Below the pieces are notes generated by a model. That model was not told the DNA's origin, ran no database searches, and worked only from the letters and a program-made list of their open reading frames with translations. The translations under genes and the position numbers were made by a program. From positions 248,001 through 312,000 of the forward strand of contig NZ_VKKG01000006.1 in the NCBI RefSeq assembly GCF_007197885.1: a stretch of 64,000 nucleotides of DNA, in the 5' to 3' direction. Source of the DNA: Tessaracoccus rhinocerotis. GTDB lineage: Bacteria > Actinomycetota > Actinomycetes > Propionibacteriales > Propionibacteriaceae. Positions 43,609 to 54,713 of the stretch are shown here, one piece after another (position 1 is the first letter of the stretch; the number at the start of each line of letters is the position of its first letter).

Positions 43609-43714
43609 GGTCTCGACACGCCGACTCGTTCCTCGTCGGCTACTCGACCGGCGGTGGAGGGGCCCGCTGATCGAGTAGTCGCCGCGAGGAACGAGCGGTG
43701 ACGTGTCGAGATCA
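43609..43714. repeat. large palindrome of the GTCTCGACACG...TACTCGACC family
   Basis: The left arm (43609-43654, with GGTCTCGACACG, TCGTTCCTCG and TACTCGACC) and right arm (43667-43714, with ATCGAGTAG, CGAGGAACGA and CGTGTCGAGAT) form a long imperfect hairpin. It lies between the convergent ilvE and lipoprotein genes, so it may end both transcripts. It is the same motif family as the repeats around 9.5 and 11.4 kb, with a different core. Confidence 0.8.
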
Positions 43715-43725
43715 CACCGAGCCAG

Positions 43726-44238
43726 TCAGCCCTGCGCCAGGACGTCCTTCATCGACTCGGGGCCCCAGGTGATGAGCTGTGCGTTGGGGTAGGCGGTGAA
43801 CAGCACTGCGTTGCCGTGTCCGACGAACACCTTGCCGCCGGGGATCTCGGCGAAGACCTCGTAGCCGGCCTCGGCGGCGCTGGCGTTGACCATCTCGACG
43901 ACGGCGGTCTCGTCGGCGTCGGCGATCATGATCGAGGTGGGCAGCGCCTGGGTGACGAGTGCGTCCTCAGGAATCCGCAGTCCGGTCGGGATCTGCATCT
44001 CCATCATGTTCGCCGTGATGGTCTCGGTGGAGACCTCGCCCTCGAAGGTCTGGGGTTCGCCCTCCTCGCCCTCGACGGGCGGCGGGTTGGTGTCGCCCGG
44101 GTCCGCGGGGGCGCCGGTCTCAACCTGCTGGGTGCCGTCCGGGGTCGGCGTCTCCGGATCGTCGCCGGAGCAGGCGGTGAACAGGGACACGGCCGCGAGG
44201 CCTGCCAGCCAGGCGGCGAGGGACTTCTTGGTGCGCAT
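43726..44238 (-). CDS. putative lipoprotein
   Basis: Lipoprotein of 170 residues. The start at 44238 gives a signal sequence with lipobox SLFTAC, followed by an acidic Pro/Glu/Thr tether (about 25-65) and a compact C-terminal domain of about 100 residues. That domain has short beta/alpha elements (TSIMIADADETAVVEMVNA, GGKVFVGHGNAVLFTAYPN). I recognise no family. The context (between ilvE and a kinase gene) gives no functional clue. Confidence 0.75.
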   Translation of the reverse strand: MRTKKSLAAWLAGLAAVSLFTACSGDDPETPTPDGTQQVETGAPADPGDTNPPPVEGEEGEPQTFEGEVSTETITANMMEMQIPTGLRIPEDALVTQALPTSIMIADADETAVVEMVNASAAEAGYEVFAEIPGGKVFVGHGNAVLFTAYPNAQLITWGPESMKDVLAQG

Positions 44239-44290
44239 GGCGGCAATTCTATGCGCCGCTGCAACCCTTGCCGACGCTAGTCTCGGGCGC

Positions 44291-44932
44291 ATGCAGGAGG
44301 AAGCCGAGGTCACCGTCGCCGAGTTGGTGCGCCGCGCCGAGGCCCTCGCCGCGTCCTCGACGCGCGCGATCCTCGGCATCGTGGGGCCTCCGGGCGCGGG
44401 CAAGACCACCCTCGGCAGCGCCGTCGCGGAGGCGCTCGGGGAGCGCGCCGCACTGGTGCCGATGGACGGCTTCCACCTCGACAACCCCGTCCTCGAAGCA
44501 CTGGGACGGCGCAACCACAAGGGTGCGCCGGACACGTTCGACGTCGCGGGCTACGTCGCGCTGCTCCGGCGGCTGCGCGCCCAGGACGAGGTCCTCTACG
44601 CCCCGCGGTTCGACAGGTCGCTGGAATTGGCCATCGGCAGCGCGCTACCCGTCGCGCCCGACGCGCCGCTGGTGGTCACCGAGGGCATCTACCTACTGCA
44701 CGACGGCGACGGCTGGGACGCGGTCCGCCCGCTCCTGGACGAGGTGTGGTTCATCGACGTCGCACCGGACGAGCTCCACCGGCGACTCGTGGCACGGCGG
44801 ATGGCCGACGGCGAGTCCGCGCAGCAGGCGACGGCCTGGGTGGAGGGCGTCGACGCGGTCAACGGGGCGCTCGTGGAGCGGGGCCGCAGCAGGGCGGACC
44901 TCGTAGTGCGGATCTCGCCCGCCGGGCACTAG
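44291..44932 (+). CDS. uridine-kinase-like sugar/nucleoside kinase
   Basis: P-loop kinase of 213 residues. Walker A is GIVGPPGAGKTTL, the substrate loop VPMDGFHLDNPVL, then the KGAPDTFDVAGYVALL segment and TEGIYLL, as in the phosphoribulokinase/uridine kinase/pantothenate kinase superfamily. The closest group is annotated as nucleoside/nucleotide kinase or FrcK-like fructokinase. The AGE isomerase gene follows 35 bases downstream, so a ketose kinase role after isomerisation is plausible. That is inferred from context. Confidence 0.85.
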   Translation: MQEEAEVTVAELVRRAEALAASSTRAILGIVGPPGAGKTTLGSAVAEALGERAALVPMDGFHLDNPVLEALGRRNHKGAPDTFDVAGYVALLRRLRAQDEVLYAPRFDRSLELAIGSALPVAPDAPLVVTEGIYLLHDGDGWDAVRPLLDEVWFIDVAPDELHRRLVARRMADGESAQQATAWVEGVDAVNGALVERGRSRADLVVRISPAGH

Positions 44933-44967
44933 GCTCGGGCGCGGCACGAACTAGCACAGGAGGAGCC

Positions 44968-46233
44968 ATGACCCCTGGGGACTACGCCCACCGCAAAGCC
45001 GTCCGCGCCGACCTGCTGCGGTTCGCCGCCGGGTCCCGGCACGAGCACGGTTTCGGGTACCTCGACGACGCCGGCGCCGTGGTTCCGGACCGTCCCGTCG
45101 AGTTGTACGTCACCTGCCGCATGACCCATGTCTTCGCGCTGGGCCTGCTCGCGGGCGAGGAACCGGCCGACGGCGGCCCCGACGCCGCGACCCTCCGGGA
45201 CCTCGTCGACCACGGCGTCGCCGCACTGCTCGACGGGCCGCTGCGCGACACCACCGACGGCGGCTGGTTCGCCGCGGTGAACCCCGACGGCAGCGTGTCC
45301 GGCGCCAAGCAGGCGTACGCGCACGCGTTCGTCGTGCTGGCCGGCAGCAGCGCCGTCGCTGCCGGGGCGCAGCGCGGACAGGAGCTCCTCACCGCGGCCC
45401 TGCGCGTCCAGACGACGCGGTTCTGGGACGAGGCCGAGGGCCTGGCGGTGGAGGAGTGGAACGCGGACTTCTCCGAGCTCGACGACTACCGCGGCGTCAA
45501 CTCCAACATGCACACCGTAGAGTGCTACCTCGCAGCCGGTGACGTCACCGGCGACCGGGTCTGGCACGAGCGAGCCGGGCGGATCGCCGAGCGCGTGGCC
45601 GGGTGGGCCCGCGGCAACCAGTGGCGCATCCCCGAACACTTCAGCACCGCCTGGGAGCCGATGCTCGAGCACAACCGGGACCAGCCCACGCATCCGTTCC
45701 AGCCCTACGGCGCCACCGTCGGGCACGGGCTGGAGTGGGCCCGGCTGCTGGTGGCCGTCGACCAGAGCCTCGGCGAGGACTCGCCGGCCGGGCTCATCGA
45801 GGCCGCCGTCGCGCTGGCCGACCGCGCCTTCGCCGACGGCTGGGCCGTCGACGGCGCCGACGGGTTCGTCTACACCACCGACTGGGACGGCAACCCGGTG
45901 GTTCGTGCCCGGATGCACTGGGTGCTGGCCGAGGCCATCGCCACCTCCACGGTGCTCGCCCGCGTCGCCGGGGAAGAACCGCACCGCACCGACCTGCAGC
46001 GCTGGTGGGCCTACGCCGACGAGTACCTCATCGACCACGAACTCGGCTCCTGGCACCACGAGCTGGACGAGACCAACGCGCCGGCGGCCACCACCTGGCC
46101 CGGCAAGCCCGACGCCTACCACGCCTACCAGGCGGCCATCATCGCGGATCTCCCGACGACGCCCTCGTTCGCGGCAGCCCTGGCGTCCTCCCGCGGGGCG
46201 TCGCTGGACGACCGTCCGGAAGCGCACCGCTGA
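44968..46233 (+). CDS. AGE-family sugar epimerase/isomerase (YihS-like)
   Basis: Protein of 421 residues with the (alpha/alpha)6-barrel pattern of the N-acylglucosamine 2-epimerase family. Conserved segments include RMTHVFALG, AYAHAFVVLAGSS, NMHTVECYLA, GHGLEWARLL and GSWHHELDE, whose histidines and glutamates line the active site of aldose-ketose isomerases such as YihS and mannose isomerase. AGGAGG precedes the ATG. It lies between the sugar-kinase-like and Nudix genes, in line with a small sugar-catabolic unit. The exact substrate (mannose, sulfoquinovose or other) cannot be told from sequence. Confidence 0.88.
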   Translation: MTPGDYAHRKAVRADLLRFAAGSRHEHGFGYLDDAGAVVPDRPVELYVTCRMTHVFALGLLAGEEPADGGPDAATLRDLVDHGVAALLDGPLRDTTDGGWFAAVNPDGSVSGAKQAYAHAFVVLAGSSAVAAGAQRGQELLTAALRVQTTRFWDEAEGLAVEEWNADFSELDDYRGVNSNMHTVECYLAAGDVTGDRVWHERAGRIAERVAGWARGNQWRIPEHFSTAWEPMLEHNRDQPTHPFQPYGATVGHGLEWARLLVAVDQSLGEDSPAGLIEAAVALADRAFADGWAVDGADGFVYTTDWDGNPVVRARMHWVLAEAIATSTVLARVAGEEPHRTDLQRWWAYADEYLIDHELGSWHHELDETNAPAATTWPGKPDAYHAYQAAIIADLPTTPSFAAALASSRGASLDDRPEAHR

Positions 46234-46234
46234 G

Positions 46235-46720
46235 ATGCCGATGCGGGCCATCATCGGCACCCTCGGCTACGTCCGCCGCGGCGACGAGGTGCTGCTCGTG
46301 CACCGTCAGCGCGCGGGCGACGACCACCAGGGCAAGTACAACGGCCTCGGCGGGAAGCTTGAGCCGGGCGAGGACGCCGTCGCGTGCCTGCGTCGCGAGC
46401 TCCTCGAGGAGGCCGGCATCGTCGCCACGTCGCTGGCGCTGCGGGGCACCATCGCGTGGCCGGGTTTCGGCTCGGACGGGTCCGACTGGTTCGGGCTCGT
46501 TTTCGTCGTCGACGGGTTCGAGGGGGAACCGCCCGAGCGCAACGAGGACGGTCCGCTGTCCTGGGTGCCGGTCGACCGGATCCACGAACTGCCGATGTGG
46601 GAGGGCGACAGGCACTTCCTGCCCCTGGTCCTCGACGACGACCCGCGCCAGTTCCACGCCGTCCTGCCCTACCGGGACGGAGTCCTCCAGACCGAGGGGA
46701 TCGGGATCTGCCGGCTGTGA
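46235..46720 (+). CDS. Nudix hydrolase (MutT-like)
   Basis: Protein of 161 residues with a complete Nudix box, from GKLEPGEDAV through RRELLEEAGI. The flanking strands VLLVHRQR and YNGLGGK are typical of 8-oxo-dGTP diphosphatase-like members, as in human MTH1 and bacterial MutT paralogues. It probably cleaves an oxidised or sugar-linked nucleotide; the substrate is unproven. Its start lies one base after the AGE gene stop and its TGA overlaps the next GTG, so it is co-translated with both neighbours. Confidence 0.92.
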   Translation: MPMRAIIGTLGYVRRGDEVLLVHRQRAGDDHQGKYNGLGGKLEPGEDAVACLRRELLEEAGIVATSLALRGTIAWPGFGSDGSDWFGLVFVVDGFEGEPPERNEDGPLSWVPVDRIHELPMWEGDRHFLPLVLDDDPRQFHAVLPYRDGVLQTEGIGICRL

Positions 46721-47541
46721 CGAACCTCCCCAGACTCATCGCAACCGACCTCGACGGCACCCTCCTGCAGCCCGACACCTCCGTCTCGCCCCGCACCCGC
46801 GCGGCACTCGACGCGGCGCGGCGCGCGGGGATCATCGTCGTCCCCGTCACGGCCAGGCAGCCGATCGGCCTTCGGGCGATCGCGCAGGAGGCCGGCTTCC
46901 AGGAGTGGGCGCTGTGCGGCAACGCGGCGTTCTGCCTCCACCTCACCACCGGCGAGCTGCTGTTCCAGCGCACCCTGCCGGTCGACGTGCAGCGCGATCT
47001 CGTCGCGACCCTGTCCGCGCGCATCCCGGACCTGCGCCACGTCAGCATCCGCGACGCCGGCGAACTGTTCGTCGCGCAGGAGGGCTACGCCGCGCTCGCG
47101 TCCTTCACCGACCACCGCCGCGACCCCTCCACCATGGGTGGCGTCTCGCTCGACGACGTCCTCGCCGCCCCGAGCCTGAAGCTCGTCATCCGCCACGCCA
47201 CCCTGTCCGCCGGGGAGGTCCTCGAGGTGCTCGACGAACTCGACGGCGGCGCCTTCGAGGCGACCACCTCCGGAGCCCCGTTCGTGGAGGTGATGGCTGC
47301 GGGCGTCAACAAGGCCTGGGGGCTGGCGCGGCTGTGCGAGCACCTCGGCGTCACAGCCGACGAGGTGCTCGCCTTCGGCGACGCGCGCAACGACGTCGAG
47401 ATGCTGCGTTGGGCGGGCCGGGGCCTCGCGATGGCCGACGCTGACGTCGTCGTGAAGGAGGCGGCCGACGGTGTCGCGCCCGCCAACAGCGACGACGGTG
47501 TGGCGCAGGTCATCGAGGACCTGCTGGCCGCTGCGCGCTGA
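46717..47541 (+). CDS. Cof-type HAD phosphatase
   Basis: HAD-superfamily hydrolase of 274 residues with motif I DLDGTLL, motif II in VPVTAR, the motif III lysine in GVNKAWGL and motif IV FGDARNDVEML. A type IIB cap lies between motifs II and III. Cof-type members dephosphorylate sugar phosphates, FMN precursors or similar. The GTG start overlaps the Nudix stop. The gene ends the four-gene run beginning with the kinase at 44291. Confidence 0.93.
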   Translation: MTNLPRLIATDLDGTLLQPDTSVSPRTRAALDAARRAGIIVVPVTARQPIGLRAIAQEAGFQEWALCGNAAFCLHLTTGELLFQRTLPVDVQRDLVATLSARIPDLRHVSIRDAGELFVAQEGYAALASFTDHRRDPSTMGGVSLDDVLAAPSLKLVIRHATLSAGEVLEVLDELDGGAFEATTSGAPFVEVMAAGVNKAWGLARLCEHLGVTADEVLAFGDARNDVEMLRWAGRGLAMADADVVVKEAADGVAPANSDDGVAQVIEDLLAAAR

Positions 47542-47570
47542 ACTCGGGGACGGTTCAGGGTCTCCAACCA

Positions 47571-47595
47571 TTGTCCTTGACCCTTTCGAGGACAA
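47571..47595 (+). promoter_or_regulatory. inverted repeat upstream of the hydrophilic-protein gene
   Basis: TTGTCCT (47571-47577) and AGGACAA (47589-47595) are perfect inverted arms separated by 11 bases, 53 bases ahead of the start codon. It could be an operator or a leader hairpin. Confidence 0.35.
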
Positions 47596-47647
47596 CACTG
47601 GAGGTGGCCGCGGTGCAACCGCGTGACCGGAAAAGGAGTCGCAGACC

Positions 47648-48193
47648 ATGAACGAGAACAACAAGCCCGGTGGTTGGTACGACACGAACGCCACCAAGTC
47701 CGACGGCGAGCAGCACAGCCAGTCGGACAAGACCAAGGAGCAGCTCGACGCGCTCGGCGAGGACGCCAGGCAGCATGCCGAGAAGTTCGGCGAGGCTGCC
47801 GTGAAGTTCGCGCAGGAGGCGGGCTACGCCGCCGCCGGGTTCGCAGGACTGGTCGGGGACAAGGCCAAGGCCTTCTACGAGGAGCAGAAGAAGCAGTACG
47901 CCGAGACCCACCCGGACCAGGACAAGGACCCGGGCGCCAAGGAGTTCCTCGAGCAGCTCTCGGAGAAGCTGAACAAGTTCGTCGATGACCTCGCCAAGGG
48001 CTTCAAGGACATGGCCGAGCGTGGCCGTGAGACCAAGCAGCCCGAGGGCGCCGGCGAGCAGACGGCCGCGCAGGAGGACGTCGCAGACTTCGGCAGCGTC
48101 GACCCGGTCAATGATCCCGCCGACCTGCACGAGGATCCCTTCACGGACCAGACGTCGCACGACGCCGTCGACGACGAGCGCAGGGACATCTGA
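47648..48193 (+). CDS. hydrophilic helical protein, LEA-like, unknown
   Basis: Protein of 181 residues, strongly charged, without cysteine and with little hydrophobic core. A central amphipathic helical stretch (EQLDALGEDARQHAEKFGEAAVKFAQEAG, about 31-60, given here only by its ends EQLD and QEAG) is followed by a small Ala/Gly patch and a second Lys/Glu-rich helix. The C-terminal third is acidic and probably disordered. Such composition is seen in LEA-like and general stress proteins, which is the best guess; no family is recognised. AAAAGGAG precedes the ATG. Confidence 0.7.
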   Translation: MNENNKPGGWYDTNATKSDGEQHSQSDKTKEQLDALGEDARQHAEKFGEAAVKFAQEAGYAAAGFAGLVGDKAKAFYEEQKKQYAETHPDQDKDPGAKEFLEQLSEKLNKFVDDLAKGFKDMAERGRETKQPEGAGEQTAAQEDVADFGSVDPVNDPADLHEDPFTDQTSHDAVDDERRDI

Positions 48194-48214
48194 GGCCACC
48201 CACACCCAACCCAC

Positions 48215-48292
48215 CGACCCGACCCGCCGCACGGAATCGTCGCAGGGGGAGCCCGCTCCCTCTGGTCCCGATCCGCTCGGCGGGTCGGGTCG
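48215..48292. terminator. inverted repeat between convergent genes
   Basis: CGACCCGACCCGCCG (48215-48229) is perfectly inverted at 48278-48292, with a 48-base loop, between the convergent hydrophilic-protein and DUF5107 genes. The long loop makes it a weak classical terminator, but it is well placed to act in both directions. Confidence 0.45.
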
Positions 48293-48330
48293 TCCCGTGC
48301 CGGCGCCCGACCCCAGCCGGCCGGGCGGCG

Positions 48331-51279
48331 CTACTCCCGCGAGAACAGCAGCAGGTCCGGCAGGCTCGTGGCGAAGTAGTCGGTGACACCGTCGTCGCGG
48401 ACCGGTGCGGGAGCGGTGTACCGGGGCCGGGCCTCGCCGAGGTTCGCGGGCGGGTCTGCCGGGGCGAGCCCGAGGGACCGGAGGGTCTCGTCCCAGGCTG
48501 CCACCGCCTTGCCCTCGCCGCCCTCCCACGGGTGGAACCGTCGACCGGTGAGGATCTCATGGGCGCGCCGCGCGTCACCGTGCCCTGCCAGCAGCGTGAC
48601 GTACTCGATCGTGAAGTCGTCGCGGGTCAGGACGATTGGCTCCGACCCGGCCAGGCGCTCGAGCCGCGTCGCCGGATCGTGGCCCAGCCGGATCGCCAGC
48701 TGGTCCTGCTCGTAGCGGATCCGCGCGTCGTCGGGATCGGCGGCCACGGCCCGCTCGTAGAGCCGCCAGGCGAGGTCGTCGTCGCCGGCGACGTTGTACG
48801 CGGCCAGCCCGGCGTTGCGCAGCAGGACCGGGTGCTCGAGGCCCAGGTCGATCGCCGAGCCCCACAGCGCCATCGCCTCCGTCCGCCTGCCGTGGTGGTA
48901 GTGCAGCATCCCCAAAAGGTGCTTGGCGACGGGGTCGGCCGGGTCACGCTCCACGGCCGCGGTGAGCACGTCGAGTGCGTCCAGGCCGTTGGGGAAGGCC
49001 CGGCGGAGGTCACGCCCGGCGTGCTCTCGGTGCTGCTCCGCCTCGCGGGACCGTCCCAGGAGGTCCAGCACGGAGGCCGCCGCGTACCCGGCGACCGGCC
49101 GGAAGTTGCCCTCGGCCGTGGACGGCGCCGCGACCACCTCCTCGAACAGCGCCAGCGCACCGGTGGCATCGCCGGCGTGCAGGAGTTCGAACCCGACGTC
49201 GAGCAGCACTCCGGCGTCGGTGGGCCGGGACCGGCCGGCCAGCACCCTCGACGTGGCGTCCAGCGGGTCCTCGGCCAGCGCCCGCTCCAGCACCCTGTCA
49301 GCCTCCGCCAGCCGCCCCAGGCGGCGCAGGACGATGGTCCGCAGCCCGGCCCGGCGGGGGTCGTGGCCGACGACCCCGTCGAGGGTCTCCAGGACCCGCA
49401 GGGCAGCCCGGTTGCGGCCACGGTGGGCCAGCAGCTGCGCGAGTTCGAACCCGGCGGCCGCGGCCCAGGTGCCGTCCCAGCCCGCCTTGCCGAGCGCCTG
49501 CTCGGCCTCGTCCAGCTTCTGCTGGCGACGCAGCGTCAGTCCGAGCAGGTAGAAGGCCTCCGTGTCGGTCGGGTTCGCGTTCCTGCGCGTCAGGCGGGCG
49601 AGTGCCGTGCGCGCCAGCGCCTCCGCCGCGGCGTAGTTCCCGACGCGCAGCTCCCGCTCTGCCAGCGCCAGGTTGGTCCTCACGTCGCCGGGGTCGCGGC
49701 GCAGGGCCTCGGTCCAGTAGGGCAGCGGCGAGCGCGTGGGGTGTCGGTACTGGCTCAGGTGGAGTCCTGTCAGGTAGAGCTCCTCCACCGTCGCGGTGTC
49801 CGCGGGGCTGGGTGGTTCGTCGGCGGCCTCGGGCTCGGGGCGTTCGTCGTCGGCCTGTGCGGTCCACCGGACCAGGGTGCTGCCGTCGGCGGACCGCAGC
49901 TCCACACTGGGGCTGCCGTCCCCGGCCGCCTCCTCCTCGATGCGCGCTACGACGCCGGGTGCCATGTCGACCACCCGGCGGGCACTGATCCGACCATCCC
50001 TCAGGATGACCAGTTCCGCGTTTCGTCGGTGGGACGTGACGGCGAAGCTCGCCACGACCGCGCCGTCGCGCCGCACGTTCACGGCGGCGTCCGGGGTTGC
50101 CGCGTGCGCGGGACCGAGGTTCGGGATCGGGTACCAGAACTGGGAGAACACCTTGGTCTCGCCGGGGAGCAGCCACGAGAAGTCCGGCTGGTTGTCGGTG
50201 TGGACGCCCGCCATCAGCTCGACGTAGGGCCCGTCGGAATCGGTCAGTTGTGCATCCCACGCGTGCCCGAAGGGGGCATCGCCCCAGGTCCACATCTTCT
50301 TGCCCGGCGAGACCCTGCGCTCCGCCCAGTGGACGACGCCGGCGCCGGCGGTGTGGTCGTAGCCGCCGAAGAAGTCCCCCTGGGAGTCGACGACCATGTA
50401 CGACGTCGGTACGGGAATGTTGTGGTAGCGGTCGATCCTGTCGGATCCGGGATCCCGGGCGCCGCGAGCGGCGTAGTCGACGCCGTAGTACTCCCGGTCC
50501 GCCGCAGGGAACGCGGTGATCGCCCTGCGGGCGTGGTCAGCGACGTGGTGCACGTCCTCGGGGAAGAAGGACTGGTAGTCGTCACCCACGTAGGCGGCGA
50601 CGTTGGCCCACCACAGGAAGCTCTGCCGCAGACTCGTCCTGTTGTGCAGGCGCACGACGGCCTCCACCACCGAACTTTCCGGCCGCAGCCGGATCCCGTG
50701 GTGCGCCGACATCCGCTCGAACGGCTCGTGGTCGTGGCACCACACCGTCACCGAGCCGTCGTCGTCGCGCTCGATCCTCGTCTCCACCGGCAGGTAGGTG
50801 CCCGGGCGGTGGTGCTGGGGCCAGTTGAACTCGACCCCGCCGCTGATCCACGGGCCGCCGAGACCCACGAGCGCAGGCTTGATGACGTTGTTGCGGTAGA
50901 AGAAGTCGTAGCCGGTGGCCTTGTCCAGCCCGACGTGGATGCGGCCCCCGAGCTCGGGCAGCAACATCAGCCGGACGTGCGCGTTCTCGAGGTGGACCGC
51001 CTGCCACGGCCGGTCGCGCGCCTCGTCGGAGACGTGCTCGACGAAGGGCAGCGGGTAGACGCGGCCGGAGGAGCCCTGGTAGACGCGGTGGTCGAAGTAC
51101 ATCGGGTGCACGCTCGGCTCGCCGGACTCGTAGGTGCGGATGGTCACGGGCTCCTCCCACGCGACGGCCCCGCCCCGCGCCAACGCCTCGGCCAAGTCCG
51201 AGGGCGCGTCCGGCAGCCGGATCGTGCGCGCCTCGTCGGGGGTGTGTTCGGGTCCGGGGGCGGGGGCATCGGTGCGCAT
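48331..51279 (-). CDS. DUF5107 and TPR protein
   Basis: Cytoplasmic protein of 982 residues. The N-terminal half (about 40-430) has the DUF5107 pattern: YDFFYRNNVIKPALVG, GGVEFNWPQHHRP, VWCHDHEPFERM and HADNQP-like HTDNQPDFSW. It is related to galactose-mutarotase-like beta-sandwich folds. From about 510 to 900 there are degenerate TPR helices (YWTEALRRDPGDVRTNLALAE and repeats). Members sit in sugar-use loci in Actinobacteria and Firmicutes, and a carbohydrate-processing or sensing role is suspected. A LacI-type operator (51371-51382) lies about 92 bases upstream of the start. The start at 51279 is chosen because upstream residues do not fit the family. Confidence 0.85.
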   Translation of the reverse strand: MRTDAPAPGPEHTPDEARTIRLPDAPSDLAEALARGGAVAWEEPVTIRTYESGEPSVHPMYFDHRVYQGSSGRVYPLPFVEHVSDEARDRPWQAVHLENAHVRLMLLPELGGRIHVGLDKATGYDFFYRNNVIKPALVGLGGPWISGGVEFNWPQHHRPGTYLPVETRIERDDDGSVTVWCHDHEPFERMSAHHGIRLRPESSVVEAVVRLHNRTSLRQSFLWWANVAAYVGDDYQSFFPEDVHHVADHARRAITAFPAADREYYGVDYAARGARDPGSDRIDRYHNIPVPTSYMVVDSQGDFFGGYDHTAGAGVVHWAERRVSPGKKMWTWGDAPFGHAWDAQLTDSDGPYVELMAGVHTDNQPDFSWLLPGETKVFSQFWYPIPNLGPAHAATPDAAVNVRRDGAVVASFAVTSHRRNAELVILRDGRISARRVVDMAPGVVARIEEEAAGDGSPSVELRSADGSTLVRWTAQADDERPEPEAADEPPSPADTATVEELYLTGLHLSQYRHPTRSPLPYWTEALRRDPGDVRTNLALAERELRVGNYAAAEALARTALARLTRRNANPTDTEAFYLLGLTLRRQQKLDEAEQALGKAGWDGTWAAAAGFELAQLLAHRGRNRAALRVLETLDGVVGHDPRRAGLRTIVLRRLGRLAEADRVLERALAEDPLDATSRVLAGRSRPTDAGVLLDVGFELLHAGDATGALALFEEVVAAPSTAEGNFRPVAGYAAASVLDLLGRSREAEQHREHAGRDLRRAFPNGLDALDVLTAAVERDPADPVAKHLLGMLHYHHGRRTEAMALWGSAIDLGLEHPVLLRNAGLAAYNVAGDDDLAWRLYERAVAADPDDARIRYEQDQLAIRLGHDPATRLERLAGSEPIVLTRDDFTIEYVTLLAGHGDARRAHEILTGRRFHPWEGGEGKAVAAWDETLRSLGLAPADPPANLGEARPRYTAPAPVRDDGVTDYFATSLPDLLLFSRE

Positions 51280-51687
51280 GAGGTGCCTCGTTCTCGAGTC
51301 TCTTGGGTTTCCAGTGCCCGCTCGTGCGTCGAACGGGCACAACTGCCGGGTGTCCAACCCAAGTATGGGCGGAAAGCGCTTCTCGCGGGCGCTGTCCGGT
51401 GGGCGGTGCAAGACCGGAGCCGAGGCGCCCGGACCTGCGCCGTCCACCTCGTCCTACTGCGCGGTTCTGAGCGAGCGTCTGCTCAATTGGGCAGAAACCG
51501 CTGTTCACTTGTGGATCAACCTCTCGTCACGAGCCCGCTGTTGTGGTTTGGTTGGGTGCGGGTAGTCCGGTCGTGGCCAAGGTTGGTTCCGGGGCACCCA
51601 CGCATGGCCACCAGTACCGGGCCCAACCGGTTGGTCGTGCGCGACTTCAAGCTTGGGCCCGAGATCATTTCGCAACAGGAGACACCG
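51280..51687. promoter_or_regulatory. control region with LacI-type operator between DUF5107 gene and acs
   Basis: This 408-base gap holds no gene. GGAAAGCGCTTC at 51371-51382 centres on the AAGCGCTT palindrome typical of LacI-family or catabolite operators. A second palindrome, GTGCCCG-13-CGGGCAC (51314-51340), lies closer to the DUF5107 start. The part next to acs (51540-51687) contains an AACAGGAG ribosome-binding site and no other structure that I can identify. Confidence 0.5.
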
Positions 51688-53673
<1,986 letters not shown>

Positions 53674-53707
53674 CCGAACCGACCTTTCGGCCCGGCGCCC
53701 CCGGCCG

Positions 53708-54679
53708 TCAGCCGGCCAGCGGCTCGGGGACGTCGGGGGCCAGGCAGTCGGACCGCAGCCAGACCCGCGAGCCCTCGCCCAGGTCCAGTCCCCGCGCGGT
53801 GGCGCGGGTCATTGTCGCGACGACGGACTCGCCACCGTCGGTCAGCACCGTCACGCGCACCTCGAACCCGACCCGCAGGGCCCGCCGCACGGTCCCGGGA
53901 ATTGATCCGGGGGAGTGGGCGGTGGTGACCTCGACGTCGTGGGGACGCACCAACTGGCCGTCGAGCCGGGTGGTGGGTCCGAGGAAGCTCATCACGAAGT
54001 CGTTGGCGGGGGTGTCGTAGAGCTCGTCGGGGCTGCCGATCTGCTCCACCCGGCCCTCGTTGATGACGACGATCTCGTCGGCCACCTCGAGCGCCTCCTC
54101 CTGGTCGTGGGTGACGAAGACGGTGGTCACGTGGACCTCGTCGTGGAGGCGGCGCAGCCAGTCGCGCAGTTCCTTGCGCACCTTGGCGTCCAACGCGCCG
54201 AACGGCTCGTCGAGCAGCAACACGTTCGGCTCGATCGCCAGCGCGCGGGCCAGCGCCATCCGCTGCCGCTGCCCGCCCGAGAGCTGCGACGGCAGGCGGT
54301 GCGCGAACTGGCGCAGGTGCACCAGGTCCAGCATCTCGTCGACGCGGGCCCGGATCTCGTCCTTGGGCCGCTTGCGGATCTCCAGCCCGAACGCGACGTT
54401 CTTCGCCACGCTCATGTGCTTGAACGCGGCGTAGTGCTGGAACACGAACCCGACGTTGCGCTTCTGCGCGGGCAGCCTCGTCGCCTCCACCCCGCCGATG
54501 GCGATGGAGCCGGAGTCCGTGGTCTCCAGCCCGGCGATGATCCGCAGCAGCGTTGACTTGCCGCCGCCGCTGGGGCCCAGCAGGGCCGTGAGTCGCCCCG
54601 TCGGGATGGACACGTCGACGTTGTCGAGCGCCACGAAGTCCCCGAAGCGCTTGTTGATGCCCTTGACCTCGATGCTCAT
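53708..54679 (-). CDS. cysA: sulfate/thiosulfate ABC importer ATPase
   Basis: ATPase of 323 residues, last gene of the sulfate importer operon. Walker A is GPSGGGKST, the Q-loop region [14 protein letters not shown] is characteristic of CysA, the signature is [15 protein letters not shown] and Walker B is [18 protein letters not shown]-terminal TOBE-like regulatory domain (about 240-320) follows. It lies 34 bases after the permease gene stop, and its 3' end is convergent with acs. Confidence 0.94.
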   Translation of the reverse strand: MSIEVKGINKRFGDFVALDNVDVSIPTGRLTALLGPSGGGKSTLLRIIAGLETTDSGSIAIGGVEATRLPAQKRNVGFVFQHYAAFKHMSVAKNVAFGLEIRKRPKDEIRARVDEMLDLVHLRQFAHRLPSQLSGGQRQRMALARALAIEPNVLLLDEPFGALDAKVRKELRDWLRRLHDEVHVTTVFVTHDQEEALEVADEIVVINEGRVEQIGSPDELYDTPANDFVMSFLGPTTRLDGQLVRPHDVEVTTAHSPGSIPGTVRRALRVGFEVRVTVLTDGGESVVATMTRATARGLDLGEGSRVWLRSDCLAPDVPEPLAG

Positions 54680-54713
54680 CGCGGGCTCCTTCCTTGGTTT
54701 CTCGTCCGGCCGA

